Positions 17,566-27,997 of a DNA stretch of 64,000 bases are shown here, in pieces. The stretch covers positions 141,569 through 205,568 of the forward strand of contig NZ_SSWH01000007.1 of assembly GCF_004803505.1 (NCBI RefSeq). The letters run 5' to 3'. Under the pieces are notes generated by a model that was not told the origin of the DNA, did no database searches, and worked only from the letters and a program-made list of their open reading frames with translations. The first letter of the stretch is position 1; each line of letters starts with the position of its first letter. Source of the DNA: Arthrobacter echini (GTDB lineage Bacteria; Actinomycetota; Actinomycetes; Actinomycetales; Micrococcaceae). A program made the position numbers and the translations under genes.

Positions 17566-17916
17566 TCAGAATGATTCCCTGCGACGATGCATCCGCGTCT
17601 GCCGTTCCAGGGTAGCTGCGCGCCCTATCAAAGCCCAGAAGCCACCGACGACGACGATTCCAGGCAGACTCAGAACAAGCAACAGGGAAAAGACGATTTC
17701 CAGATTTGCGGATTCAGGGCTCGGTGGTGCGTCAAGTCTGCCCTGCATCATTACCAGGATGAACCACGCGATGACGGCAAGACCGACCACCCACAGGTAT
17801 CGCACCCAAGCTCGCAGGTCGGGTTCTCTCCTGAGAACGAGGAACCCGACGACCAGAACGCCGATTGGCAACGCGGCGAAGCCAAGCATGAACCAGATGA
17901 GTTCCATGGGACTCAT
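17566..17916 (-). CDS. Hypothetical small membrane protein (3 helices)
   Basis: A 116-residue protein with three strongly hydrophobic segments: LIWFMLGFAALPIGVLVVGF, YLWVVGLAVIAWFILVMM and IVFSLLLVLSLPGIVVVGGF. A basic C-terminal tail (RQTRMHRRRESF) follows. No family is recognised. The start is uncertain: ATG at 17916 or 17907 would both keep the first helix, and neither has a clear ribosome-binding site. It converges on the DHA2 exporter gene. GC is lower than in neighbouring genes. Confidence 0.6.
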   Translation of the reverse strand: MSPMELIWFMLGFAALPIGVLVVGFLVLRREPDLRAWVRYLWVVGLAVIAWFILVMMQGRLDAPPSPESANLEIVFSLLLVLSLPGIVVVGGFWALIGRAATLERQTRMHRRRESF

Positions 17917-18012
17917 ACTTGCGCATAGTTGCGTCGAAAGATCGCTCGACGGTTCTCCTGGTGTCCGTTGGCGGTCCCATCGCCGCCCTGTCGCTGCGCC
18001 TAGTATGGCGGT

Positions 18013-18225
18013 ATGGGGACTGTCGTGGATGAGGAGCGACGGCATGTCGTTCCGATCGTGGTGGTAGGGGTATTGATGACCGCAGCGTATGCGTTGATCG
18101 GTGCGCTGCAGATCCTGGTGTGGAACCCGTTGGCGGCAGTTCCCGACATGAACCGTGACGAGATCAAAGCTGCGATGTCCGCCGCCGCAGACACCACCTC
18201 CTCTCCAACAGAACCTGATCGGTGA
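18013..18225 (+). CDS. Hypothetical single-pass membrane protein (70 aa)
   Basis: A 70-residue protein with one membrane segment (about residues 13-36, VPIVVVGVLMTAAYALIGAL) and a polar tail rich in Ala, Asp and Ser. TAGTAT at 18001-18006 followed by 6 nt and the ATG fits a leaderless transcript, which supports the start. It is not recognised and has no operon partner; it diverges from the three-helix protein at 17916. Confidence 0.55.
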   Translation: MGTVVDEERRHVVPIVVVGVLMTAAYALIGALQILVWNPLAAVPDMNRDEIKAAMSAAADTTSSPTEPDR

Positions 18226-18310
18226 AAGAGGTCGTTGACGTTATCGACCACGAGCGGGTATGAGTGTGGGGCGGTGAAGGCCTTGCATGTGCGCGGTACT
18301 GCACGCCGCG

Positions 18311-18778
18311 TCAGGGCGGTGACGAGCCCCGACGCGATCCGATGGCTCCGGCGACGCTCTGCTCGAGGGAGTCGATCGTCGCATCGGGCAGGACGATCAG
18401 CCCGTCGAGCTCACGGCGTGCCCGGCGGTACGCGGCCTGCCGTTCGGCTGCGGTGGCGGCGTCGTCCACTGCCACGGTGACGAGCTTGCGTGCGGTCTCC
18501 AGGCGGGTGCGCTCGTCCACCGTGAAGCCGCTGGCCTTCACGCGGCGCGCCTCGGTCTCGGCGACCTGGAAGGCGACGTCGTAGGCGGTGACGGCGGACC
18601 GGTAGGCAGCGAGATCCTCGGGATCCACGTGCGCTGCGTTCGGGTGCTCGAGTCGGTACAGCTCCACCCTACGTCGGTGACGCTTTTCCGCAGCCTCCGA
18701 CCAGCCCTCGAAGGCGAGCGCGGAGAGCGGGAGCACGAGCCACCAGTAGTCTCCGGCGACGGCGAGGAGTTCGTTCAC
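18311..18778 (-). CDS. Hypothetical coiled-coil protein with N-terminal membrane anchor
   Basis: A 155-residue protein. The N-terminus has a short hydrophobic stretch (WWLVLPLSALAF), followed by a highly charged Arg/Glu/Ala-rich region that is probably helical or coiled-coil to residue 150. The start chosen is the GTG at 18778: on the minus strand TACGAT lies 6 nt before it, matching the leaderless pattern seen elsewhere in the window. No family is recognised. It lies just downstream of tRNA-Lys on the same strand, separated by a hairpin. Confidence 0.6.
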   Translation of the reverse strand: MNELLAVAGDYWWLVLPLSALAFEGWSEAAEKRHRRRVELYRLEHPNAAHVDPEDLAAYRSAVTAYDVAFQVAETEARRVKASGFTVDERTRLETARKLVTVAVDDAATAAERQAAYRRARRELDGLIVLPDATIDSLEQSVAGAIGSRRGSSPP

Positions 18779-18840
18779 GGGACCATCGTAGGCGTCCACC
18801 ACTCGCACCGGCCGCGTCGGCACGACATTCCCGGACAGAA

Positions 18841-18886
18841 CGATTCCCCGCCCCTCAGGCGGCGAGACCTGACGAGCGGGGAATCG
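18841..18886 (-). terminator. Hairpin after tRNA-Lys
   Basis: A perfect 11-bp inverted repeat (CGATTCCCCGC and GCGGGGAATCG) with inner pairing CAGG/CCTG starts 4 nt after the 3' end of tRNA-Lys. On the minus strand it is followed by TTCTGT, a weak U-tract, fitting an intrinsic terminator of the tRNA transcript. Confidence 0.65.
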
Positions 18887-18889
18887 AAG

Positions 18890-18962
18890 TGCACCCCTCG
18901 GGACTTGAACCCGAAACCCATTGATTAAGAGTCAATTGCTCTGCCAATTGAGCTAGAGGTGC
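18890..18962 (-). tRNA. tRNA-Lys (CTT)
   Basis: A 73-nt cloverleaf on the minus strand. Acceptor GCACCTC pairs with GGGGTGC (one G:T), the D arm is AGCTCAATTGGCAGAGCA, the anticodon loop CTCTTAA gives anticodon CTT for AAG, the T arm GGGTTCAAGTCCC is standard, and the discriminator is A. CCA is not encoded. Confidence 0.93.
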
Positions 18963-19120
18963 GTGGCGTCTTCCTTCCCGGTTTGACCCGGTCCGGCGAT
19001 CCGCAACAGCACTGAACATTACCAGCATCCGCGCTGAATCATGAAACCAGCGCACGTGGTCGGCTCTGATATACCGGCGGTGGGGTCGCAGTGCCGGACC
19101 CTGCCCGGGGATGCGCACAC

Positions 19121-19132
19121 TAGGCTGACGGC
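19121..19132 (+). promoter_or_regulatory. -10 box of leaderless 2-hydroxyacid dehydrogenase promoter
   Basis: TAGGCT at 19121-19126 is followed by exactly 6 nt and the ATG at 19133, with no ribosome-binding site. This predicts transcription starting at the start codon. Confidence 0.55.
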
Positions 19133-20104
19133 ATGACGACTCCCGTGCCGGACGCCGACCACCGACCAGTGCGCACCCTCAGCGTCCCGACAGCCGAGCT
19201 CAGGGATGCCCTCGCCGACGCCTCACCGCAGGTCGACGTGGTGCTCTGGGACTTCGACCACGCGCCCGACGGCGTGGATCCCGCCCATCTCGACGCCGTC
19301 GTCCTGCCGTACACGGGCGAGGCCGATCTGGCCGGAGCGCTCGCCGCGGCCACCAACCTGAAGCTCGTCCACACGCAATCGACCGGCTACGACGGCGTCG
19401 CGGGCCTCGTGGGACCGGACGTCGCGATCGCCACGGCAGCCGGCGTCCACGCCGCCGCCACGGCGGAACTGGCCGTCGGACTTGCCCTGGCATCGCTGCG
19501 CGGCATCGACGACGCCGTCCGGCAGCAGGCCGAGGGCGTGTGGCGCAGCGCACGCTATCCGGGCCTGGCCGATCGCAGGGTGCTGCTCGTAGGCGTCGGT
19601 GGCATCGGTCGTCAGATCCTCAGGCGGCTGGAGACCTTCGAGACCGAGATCACGCGGGTGGGCAGTGTCGCCCGCGACGACGAGCGTGGCCACGTCCACG
19701 GAAGCGACGAACTGGAGGAGCTCGCACCGCACCACGACGTCGTCATCGTCATCACGCCGCTGACCGACTCGACGCGCGGACTCATCGGGCGGCGGGTGCT
19801 GGCGGCGCTGCCCGACGGCGCGCTGGTGGTCAATGTGGCGCGCGGACCGGTCGTCGACACCGAGGCCCTGACCCGCGAGGTCATCGCCAGCCGGCTGCGA
19901 GCCGCGCTCGACGTCGTCGACCCGGAACCGCTGCCGTCGGGCCATCCGCTGTGGAGTGCGCCGGGAGCACTCATCACGCCGCACAACGGCGGCAACACGG
20001 GCGCTTTCCCACCGCGCATCCGCGCACTGCTCCACCGCCAGATCCGCGTCCTCGGAGAGGGTGGGGAACCGGACAATCTGGTCCGGCGGGGCCCCTGGCA
20101 GTGA
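19133..20104 (+). CDS. D-isomer-specific 2-hydroxyacid dehydrogenase
   Basis: A 323-residue NAD-dependent dehydrogenase. The Rossmann motif GVGGIG is at about 154-159, the substrate Arg is in VNVARGPVVD, the Glu of the relay is in DVVDPEPLPSGHPLW, and the catalytic His is in ITPHNGG. It reduces a 2-keto acid to a D-2-hydroxy acid or does the reverse; hydroxypyruvate or glyoxylate are common substrates in this subfamily. The ATG sits 6 nt after TAGGCT, indicating a leaderless mRNA. It is a single-gene unit. Confidence 0.87.
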   Translation: MTTPVPDADHRPVRTLSVPTAELRDALADASPQVDVVLWDFDHAPDGVDPAHLDAVVLPYTGEADLAGALAAATNLKLVHTQSTGYDGVAGLVGPDVAIATAAGVHAAATAELAVGLALASLRGIDDAVRQQAEGVWRSARYPGLADRRVLLVGVGGIGRQILRRLETFETEITRVGSVARDDERGHVHGSDELEELAPHHDVVIVITPLTDSTRGLIGRRVLAALPDGALVVNVARGPVVDTEALTREVIASRLRAALDVVDPEPLPSGHPLWSAPGALITPHNGGNTGAFPPRIRALLHRQIRVLGEGGEPDNLVRRGPWQ

Positions 20105-20133
20105 CCGTTCCGGCGCAGGGTGCCCGCGGTGCC

Positions 20134-20592
20134 TCAGGCCAGGGCGATGAATGCCTCCATGAAGGCGGTGAAGTCCACGAGGTCGTCGGTCTGTTCGAGG
20201 AGCATCGGTGTACCCGGGCCGATGTCGAGCACCGGTTCGGCCTCGAGGCCGAACCGGAAGACCCGCCCGGTGCTCGTGCCCACCTCGTAGCTGCCGTCCT
20301 CCCACTGGAGAGCGTGGGCCAGATTGGTCATGTTCACGTCGGAGGGCACGCCCGCGCTCGTGATGCCCGAGAGGTCCGTCGGGGCGATCATCAGTTCGGC
20401 GGGCTTCCAGCGGTAGCCGACGACGAATGCCGTTCCCGTGCCGTCCCCGATACTGGCACCGTGCCGGAAGGCGACCACCAGGTTGTAGTCACCGTAGTTC
20501 GGTATCTGCCGGTCGAAGACGCCTCGGAGCGCGTTCTTCAGTCCCTGCCCACCCTCGAGCGGTGAACCTGATCCGGAATCTTCGGAAGTCAT
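20134..20592 (-). CDS. Hypothetical protein
   Basis: A 152-residue soluble protein. It has a polar N-terminus ([13 protein letters not shown]), then a globular part with alternating beta strands such as [28 protein letters not shown] and [19 protein letters not shown], and an acidic C-terminal helix. I do not recognise a family. The start ATG at 20592 follows a purine-rich stretch without a strong ribosome-binding site; the longer open frame upstream overlaps ilvD antisense and is rejected. It is divergent from ilvD, with 178 nt between. Confidence 0.65.
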   Translation of the reverse strand: MTSEDSGSGSPLEGGQGLKNALRGVFDRQIPNYGDYNLVVAFRHGASIGDGTGTAFVVGYRWKPAELMIAPTDLSGITSAGVPSDVNMTNLAHALQWEDGSYEVGTSTGRVFRFGLEAEPVLDIGPGTPMLLEQTDDLVDFTAFMEAFIALA

Positions 20593-20770
20593 ATCACGCC
20601 GCTTCGCTAGGAGGCTGTCGGTCTGGTCCCGTCGGGGAACCGGTCGCGGTACATCCGTCCGCCGGGCTGGGAAGATCACCCTCCGAGCCAGCCTACCGGA
20701 GCCTGCAGCGGCTGTAACAGGACAGTCATACTGCCGAAGGCGACCCTTGCACACGCCTAGACTCTCCCCT

Positions 20771-22474
20771 ATGAGTGTGGAGACGACCCCGGACATCAAG
20801 CCCAGAAGCCGTACTGTCACGGACGGTATCCATGCCGCCCCGGCCCGCGGCATGTTCCGGGCGGTCGGCATGGGGGACGACGATTTCGCCAAGCCGCAGA
20901 TCGGCGTCGCAAGTTCCTGGAACGAGATCACGCCCTGCAATCTGTCCCTCAACCGCCTCGCCCAGGGCGCCAAGGAGGGTGTGCATGCCGGGGGAGGGTT
21001 CCCCATGCAGTTCGGCACCATCTCCGTGTCCGACGGCATCTCCATGGGACACCAGGGCATGCACTTCTCCCTCGTCTCCCGCGAGGTCATCGCCGATTCG
21101 GTGGAGACCGTGATGGAAGCCGAGCGGATCGACGGCTCGGTGCTCCTGGCAGGCTGCGACAAGTCCCTGCCGGGGATGCTGATGGCCGCCGCGCGCCTCG
21201 ATCTGGCGTCCGTGTTCCTCTACGCCGGCACCATCATGCCGGGCTTCGCGAAGCTCGAGGACGGCACGGAGAAGGAGGTCACCCTGATCGACGCCTTCGA
21301 GGCCGTGGGTGCGTGTGCCGCCGGGACGATGAGCCGGAAGGATCTCGACAGTATCGAGCGCGCCATCTGCCCGGGCGAAGGAGCCTGCGGCGGCATGTAC
21401 ACCGCTAACACGATGGCGTGCATCGGTGAGGCGCTGGGGATGTCGCTCCCCGGGTCGGCGGCCCCTCCCTCGGCCGACCGCCGCCGTGACATGTTCGCCC
21501 GCAAGTCCGGCGAGGCCGTGGTGAATCTGCTGCGCCTCGGGATCACCGCCCGCGACATCCTGACCAAGAAGGCGTTCGAGAACGCCATCGCGGTGACCAT
21601 GGCCTTCGGCGGATCCACGAACGCCGTCCTGCACCTGCTCGCCATCGCCCGCGAGGCGGAGGTGGACCTCACCCTCGAGGACTTCACGCGCATCGGGGAC
21701 CGCATCCCGCACCTGGGGGATCTCAAGCCCTTCGGGCGCTACGTGATGTTCGACGTCGACAAGGTGGGCGGCGTCCCGGTGATCATGAAGGCACTGCTCG
21801 ACGCCGGGCTGATCCACGGTGACTGCCTCACCGTCACCGGTAAGACTGTCGCCGAGAATCTCGCGGAGATCGACCCGCCGGATCTGGACGGCAAGATCCT
21901 GCGGGCGCTCGACAATCCCATGCACAAGACCGGGGGTATCACGATCCTCCACGGCTCGCTCGCTCCCGAGGGTGCCGTGGTCAAGAGTGCAGGCTTCGAC
22001 GCCGACGTCTTCGAGGGGACCGCGCGCGTCTTCGAACGCGAGCAGGGTGCCCTCGACGCCCTCGACGCGGGGGGTATCCAGGCGGGCGACGTCGTCGTGA
22101 TCCGCTACGAGGGACCCAAGGGCGGACCGGGCATGCGCGAGATGCTCGCCATCACCGGAGCCATCAAGGGCGCAGGCCTCGGCAAGGATGTCCTCCTGCT
22201 CACCGACGGGCGCTTCTCCGGCGGGACCACGGGACTGTGCATCGGGCACGTGGCGCCCGAGGCCGTGGACGGCGGACCGATCGCCTTCGTGCGCGACGGC
22301 GACCGGATCAGGGTGGACATCGCCGCGAAGAGCTTCGACCTGCTGGTGGACGGGTCCGAACTCGATCGGCGCAGGGTCGACTGGTCCCCGCTTCCCGCAC
22401 GCTACACCAGGGGTGTGCTCGGCAAGTACGTGAAGCTCGTGCACTCGGCGTCGACCGGTGCCTACTGCAGTTGA
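20771..22474 (+). CDS. ilvD: Dihydroxy-acid dehydratase
   Basis: A 567-residue IlvD/Edd family enzyme that makes 2-keto acids in valine and isoleucine synthesis. Iron-sulfur ligands appear as Cys in [24 protein letters not shown] and [14 protein letters not shown]. The family C-terminal signature [23 protein letters not shown] is complete. The ATG at 20771 is preceded by TAGACT at 20758-20763 and has no ribosome-binding site, so the mRNA is probably leaderless; an upstream in-frame ATG at 20747 lies before this box. It stands just before the ilvB leader but is separated from it by the attenuator region, so it is probably its own unit. Confidence 0.95.
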   Translation: MSVETTPDIKPRSRTVTDGIHAAPARGMFRAVGMGDDDFAKPQIGVASSWNEITPCNLSLNRLAQGAKEGVHAGGGFPMQFGTISVSDGISMGHQGMHFSLVSREVIADSVETVMEAERIDGSVLLAGCDKSLPGMLMAAARLDLASVFLYAGTIMPGFAKLEDGTEKEVTLIDAFEAVGACAAGTMSRKDLDSIERAICPGEGACGGMYTANTMACIGEALGMSLPGSAAPPSADRRRDMFARKSGEAVVNLLRLGITARDILTKKAFENAIAVTMAFGGSTNAVLHLLAIAREAEVDLTLEDFTRIGDRIPHLGDLKPFGRYVMFDVDKVGGVPVIMKALLDAGLIHGDCLTVTGKTVAENLAEIDPPDLDGKILRALDNPMHKTGGITILHGSLAPEGAVVKSAGFDADVFEGTARVFEREQGALDALDAGGIQAGDVVVIRYEGPKGGPGMREMLAITGAIKGAGLGKDVLLLTDGRFSGGTTGLCIGHVAPEAVDGGPIAFVRDGDRIRVDIAAKSFDLLVDGSELDRRRVDWSPLPARYTRGVLGKYVKLVHSASTGAYCS

Positions 22475-22538
22475 CCGAGGGGTCGCTGTCCACGCACTGG
22501 ACGCGAATGTCCACGATGTGAGACGAGCAGGGGAACGT

Positions 22539-22568
22539 TTGACACGCTTTCCGGGGGCCGGGGACACT
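22539..22568 (+). promoter_or_regulatory. Promoter of the ilvBNC attenuator region
   Basis: TTGACA at 22539-22544 and GACACT at 22563-22568 are separated by 18 nt. The leader-peptide ATG follows 6 nt after the -10, so transcription should start at or next to it. TGAGACG at 22519-22525 just upstream matches half of the palindrome before leuC. Confidence 0.65.
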
Positions 22569-22574
22569 ACAGGT

Positions 22575-22622
22575 ATGCATTCCGCACCCGTAGTCGTCAT
22601 TCTTACCCAGCGCGTGGTCTGA
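22575..22622 (+). CDS. ilvL: ilvB leader peptide (15 aa)
   Basis: ATG to TGA encodes MHSAPVVVILTQRVV, in which five Val, one Ile and one Leu are crowded. This is the hallmark of an attenuation leader for branched-chain amino acids. There is no ribosome-binding site, and the start lies 6 nt from the -10 box, so it is probably translated as a leaderless message; the C. glutamicum ilvBNC leader behaves in the same way. A strong terminator follows at 22655-22693. Ribosome stalling at Val, Ile or Leu codons should prevent terminator formation and let ilvBNC be expressed. Confidence 0.85.
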   Translation: MHSAPVVVILTQRVV

Positions 22623-22654
22623 AGCCCGTTCGGTAGACGACTTCACCCACGCGT

Positions 22655-22693
22655 AACCCCTCGAAGAGCCCCACCGGGCTGAGGGGTTTTTTT
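22655..22693 (+). terminator. ilvBNC attenuator (intrinsic terminator)
   Basis: AACCCCTC (22655-22662) pairs with GAGGGGTT (22681-22688), an inner AGCCC/GGGCT stem closes a CACC loop, and seven T residues follow (22687-22693). It lies 32 nt after the leader-peptide stop and 95 nt before ilvB, as expected for a transcription attenuator. Confidence 0.88.
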
Positions 22694-22787
22694 GTTGACA
22701 CGATCTGTCGACACAGTTCGCGCGGGAGAAGGTGCGTCCGCAGTCATAGCAGCAGCAAAGCAGTAACCGTTCCGAAGGAAGTTCCAG

Positions 22788-24677
22788 ATGTCCAAGGGAT
22801 CGCCCATCAGCCCAGCGCTGTTGGCAGCAAGGCCAGCACCGCAGGCAGCGCCTGTACGAAATGTGGCCCCGGAGCGTGACGCGGCGCCGGTCAGCGCCGT
22901 CCGTGGCCCGAACACCGTCGTCGCGCCCATCCCGATGCTCGGTTCCGCGGCGATCGTACGGTCCCTCGAGGAACTCGGGGTCGATGACATCTTCGGTCTG
23001 CCCGGAGGGGCGATCCTGCCCACCTACGACCCGCTGATGGCCTCCTCGAAGCTCCGCCACATCCTCGTGCGCCACGAGCAGGGCGCCGGGCACGCGGCCC
23101 AGGGCTATGCCATGGTCACGGGCCGGCCCGGGGTATGCATCGCGACCTCGGGTCCCGGCGCCACCAATCTCGTCACGGCGATCGCGGACGCCCACATGGA
23201 CTCCGTACCCATGGTCGCGATCACAGGTCAGGTCTCCAGCGCGGTCATCGGCTCCGACGCGTTCCAGGAAGCCGACATCGTCGGCATCACCATGCCGATC
23301 ACCAAGCACTCCTATCTCGTGACCGACGCCCAGGACATTCCCAGGGTGCTGGCCGAAGCCTTCCACATCGCCACCACGGGCCGTCCGGGACCGGTGCTCG
23401 TGGACATCGCCAAGGACGCCCAGCAGGGCGAGATGACCTTCTCCTGGCCGCCGAGGATCGAACTGCCCGGGTATCGTCCGGTACTCCGCGGGCACGCCAA
23501 GCAGGTCCGCGAGGCCGCCCGCCTCATCGCGGAGTCGCAGCGGCCGGTGTTCTATGTGGGAGGCGGCTGCATCAAGGCGCACGCCGCCGCGGAACTGCTG
23601 GAACTCGCGGAGCTGGTCGGCGCCCCCGTGGCGACCACCCTGATGGCGCGGGGAGTGTTCCCGGACTCGCACGAGCAGCACGTGGGGATGCCCGGGATGC
23701 ACGGCGCGGTCTCGGCCGTGACCGCTCTCCAGCAGTCGGATCTGCTGATCACCCTCGGGGCACGCTTCGACGACCGCGTCACCGGTGTGCTCTCCAGCTT
23801 CGCCCCGAACGCGAAGGTCATCCACGCGGACATCGACCCCGCCGAGATCTCCAAGAACCGTCTGGCCGACGTGCCGATCGTGGGCTCGGTGAAGGAGATC
23901 ATCCCCGAGCTGACAGCGGCGCTCCGTGGTGCCTTCGATGCGCAGGGCCGGCCTGACATCTCCGCCTGGTGGAAGACGCTGGACCGCCTGAGGGAGACCT
24001 ACCCGGTGGGCTTCACGCAGCCCGACGACGGCCGTTCGGCACCGCAGCAGGTCATCAAGCGCATTGGCGAGCTCACCGGACCAGAGGGCGTCTTCGTCTC
24101 CGGTGTGGGGCAGCACCAGATGTGGGCCGCCCAGTTCATCCAGTACGAGCGCCCCCATTCCTGGCTCAACTCCGGGGGCCTGGGCACCATGGGGTACTCG
24201 GTGCCCGCGGCGATGGGGGCCAAGGTCGGCGATCCGGACCGCGTGGTGTGGGCCATCGACGGTGACGGCTGCTTCCAGATGACCAATCAGGAACTCGCCA
24301 CCTGCGTGATCAACAACATCCCGATCAAGGTCGCGGTCATCAACAACTCCTCGCTCGGTATGGTGCGGCAGTGGCAGACCCTGTTCTACGAGGGCCGGTA
24401 CTCCAACACCGATCTGAACACCGGTCACGACACCGTGCGCGTACCGGACTTCGTGAAGCTCGCCGACGCCTACGGGTGCGTGGGGCTGCGCTGCGAGCGG
24501 GACGAGGACATCGACGCGACCATCGAGCAGGCGCTGGCCATCAACGACCGCCCCGTGGTGATCGATTTCGTGGTCAGTCGGGACTCGATGGTGTGGCCCA
24601 TGGTCCCGTCCGGCGTGAGCAACGATCTCATCCAGATAGCCCGCGGCATGACACCGACGTGGGAAGAGGAGGACTGA
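22788..24677 (+). CDS. ilvB: Acetolactate synthase large subunit
   Basis: A 629-residue thiamine-diphosphate enzyme making acetolactate or acetohydroxybutyrate. It has the TPP-activating Glu in [16 protein letters not shown], the central FAD-binding domain, and the C-terminal TPP/Mg motif [19 protein letters not shown]. The first about 45 residues are an Ala/Pro-rich extension before the conserved [33 protein letters not shown] precedes the ATG. It is followed 2 nt later by ilvN, its regulatory subunit. Expression is probably set by the leader-peptide attenuator upstream. Confidence 0.96.
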   Translation: MSKGSPISPALLAARPAPQAAPVRNVAPERDAAPVSAVRGPNTVVAPIPMLGSAAIVRSLEELGVDDIFGLPGGAILPTYDPLMASSKLRHILVRHEQGAGHAAQGYAMVTGRPGVCIATSGPGATNLVTAIADAHMDSVPMVAITGQVSSAVIGSDAFQEADIVGITMPITKHSYLVTDAQDIPRVLAEAFHIATTGRPGPVLVDIAKDAQQGEMTFSWPPRIELPGYRPVLRGHAKQVREAARLIAESQRPVFYVGGGCIKAHAAAELLELAELVGAPVATTLMARGVFPDSHEQHVGMPGMHGAVSAVTALQQSDLLITLGARFDDRVTGVLSSFAPNAKVIHADIDPAEISKNRLADVPIVGSVKEIIPELTAALRGAFDAQGRPDISAWWKTLDRLRETYPVGFTQPDDGRSAPQQVIKRIGELTGPEGVFVSGVGQHQMWAAQFIQYERPHSWLNSGGLGTMGYSVPAAMGAKVGDPDRVVWAIDGDGCFQMTNQELATCVINNIPIKVAVINNSSLGMVRQWQTLFYEGRYSNTDLNTGHDTVRVPDFVKLADAYGCVGLRCERDEDIDATIEQALAINDRPVVIDFVVSRDSMVWPMVPSGVSNDLIQIARGMTPTWEEED

Positions 24678-24679
24678 CC

Positions 24680-26276
<1,597 letters not shown>

Positions 26277-26291
26277 CGGCGCATCCATGTC

Positions 26292-26333
26292 CCGGCAGGG
26301 CACGTGCTCGACGGCGAGCAGGTGTCCTGCCGG
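26292..26333. promoter_or_regulatory. Long hairpin between ilvC and serA
   Basis: CCGGCAGGGCAC pairs with GTGTCCTGCCGG (one mismatch), with an inner GCTCG-ACGG-CGAGC stem. The whole folds into a nearly continuous hairpin of 42 nt, 15 nt after ilvC. It has no T-run, so it may protect or process the mRNA end, or act as a factor-dependent pause. Confidence 0.5.
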
Positions 26334-26400
26334 AGCCATGTCCGGCCCCGCTCACGTTCCTGCCCTCCCGACCCCCTCAACGACTCCTGAAGGAAGCCCC

Positions 26401-27993
26401 GTGATACCCAAGCCCGTCGTCCTCATCGCCGAGGAACTCTCGCCCGCCACCATCGATGCCCTCGGCCCCGACTTCGAGATCCGCAGCACCGACGGAGCGG
26501 ACCGCGGTCAGCTCCTGGCGGCCCTGGCCGACGTCGACGCCGTCCTCATCCGCTCCGCGACCCAGCTGGACGCAGAAGCCATCGGCGCCGCACCCAAGCT
26601 CAAGGTCATCGCCCGCGCGGGCGTCGGCCTGGACAACGTGGACATCAGGGCCGCCACCCAGGCAGGCGTCATGGTGGTCAATGCCCCGACGTCGAACATC
26701 ATCTCCGCTGCCGAACTCACGGTGGGTCACATCCTCAGCCTCGCCCGGAACATCCCGCAGGCCAGTGCCGCCCTGAAGGCGGGGCAGTGGAAGCGCTCGC
26801 TGTTCTCGGGCAGCGAGCTCTACGAGAAGACGATCGGGATCATCGGGCTGGGACGCATCGGGGCGCTCGTGGCCGAGCGGCTGCAGGGCTTCGGCACCAC
26901 CATCCTCGCCTACGACCCCTATGTGACCTCGGCGCGAGCGGCCCAGCTCAACGTGCAGCTGGTGTCCCTCGAGGAGCTGCTCCGCGCGTCGGACTTCGTG
27001 ACCATCCACATGCCGAAGACCCCCGAGACCCTCGGCATGCTCGGCGCCGAGGCCTTCGACCTCATGAAGGACACCGCATACGTGGTCAACGTGGCGCGCG
27101 GCGGGCTCGTGGACGAGGTCGCGCTCCACTCCGCGCTCGAGGACGGCCGGCTCGCCGGCGCGGGCATCGACGTCTTCGTCGAGGAGCCGAGCACCGATCT
27201 GCCGTTCTTCACACATGATCGCGTGGTGGTGACTCCGCACCTGGGAGCGTCCACCGACGAGGCACAGGAGAAGGCGGGCGTCTCGGTCGCCAAGTCCGTG
27301 CGGCTCGCCCTCGCCGGGGAACTCGTGCCCGACGCCGTCAACGTGGCCGGCGGCGTCATAGATCCCGCGGTGCGCCCCGGCATCCCGCTCATGGAGAAGC
27401 TCGGACGTATCTTCACCGCGCTCACGCATGACTCCCTGACCCAGATCGAGATCGAGGTGGCCGGCGAGATCGCAGCCCTCGACGTGAAGGCGCTCGAGCT
27501 CGCAGCGCTGAAAGGTGTCTTCACGGACATCGTCTCCGAGCAGGTCTCCTACGTGAACGCGCCCGTCCTGGCGGAGCAGCGCGGCGTGGCGGTCCGCCTC
27601 GTCACCACCGCCGAATCCGAGGAGTACCGCAATGTGCTGGCCCTCCGTGGTGCGCTCTCGGACGGGTCGCAGATCTCGGTGGCCGGGACCCTGACCGGAC
27701 CCAAGCAGGTGGAGAAGCTCGTGGGCGTGAACGGGTACGATCTCGAGATCCCCATCAGCGACCACCTGATCGTGCTGCTCTACGCGGACCGCCCCGGGGT
27801 GATCGGCACCCTCGGCCGCCTCCTGGGTGAGCACGACATCAATATCGCGGGCATGCAGGTGGCGCGGAGTCGCGAGGGCGATCAGGCGCTGTCCCTGCTC
27901 ACGGTGGACAGTTCGGTACCTCAGCAGGTCCTGGAAACCATCCGGGCCGAGATCGGCGCGAGTGTCGCACGTGAAGTGGACCTGCAGGACTGA
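26401..27993 (+). CDS. serA: D-3-phosphoglycerate dehydrogenase
   Basis: A 530-residue type I PGDH, first step of serine synthesis. It has the catalytic domain with GIIGLGRIGALVAERL, Arg in VNVARGGLVDE and His in VTPHLGASTDEAQEKAG. An intervening allosteric-substrate-binding domain (about 315-450) follows, then a C-terminal ACT domain (HLIVLLYADRPGVIGTLGRLL), the long form found in mycobacteria. AAGGAAG lies before the GTG start. It follows ilvC after a hairpin, the common actinobacterial arrangement. Confidence 0.95.
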   Translation: MIPKPVVLIAEELSPATIDALGPDFEIRSTDGADRGQLLAALADVDAVLIRSATQLDAEAIGAAPKLKVIARAGVGLDNVDIRAATQAGVMVVNAPTSNIISAAELTVGHILSLARNIPQASAALKAGQWKRSLFSGSELYEKTIGIIGLGRIGALVAERLQGFGTTILAYDPYVTSARAAQLNVQLVSLEELLRASDFVTIHMPKTPETLGMLGAEAFDLMKDTAYVVNVARGGLVDEVALHSALEDGRLAGAGIDVFVEEPSTDLPFFTHDRVVVTPHLGASTDEAQEKAGVSVAKSVRLALAGELVPDAVNVAGGVIDPAVRPGIPLMEKLGRIFTALTHDSLTQIEIEVAGEIAALDVKALELAALKGVFTDIVSEQVSYVNAPVLAEQRGVAVRLVTTAESEEYRNVLALRGALSDGSQISVAGTLTGPKQVEKLVGVNGYDLEIPISDHLIVLLYADRPGVIGTLGRLLGEHDINIAGMQVARSREGDQALSLLTVDSSVPQQVLETIRAEIGASVAREVDLQD

Positions 27994-27997
27994 CGCT

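Noticed and set aside
22695..22700. Second TTGACA after the attenuator as a separate ilvB promoter
   Set aside because: No acceptable -10 box is seen 16-18 nt downstream; the adjoining imperfect dyad may be only chance.
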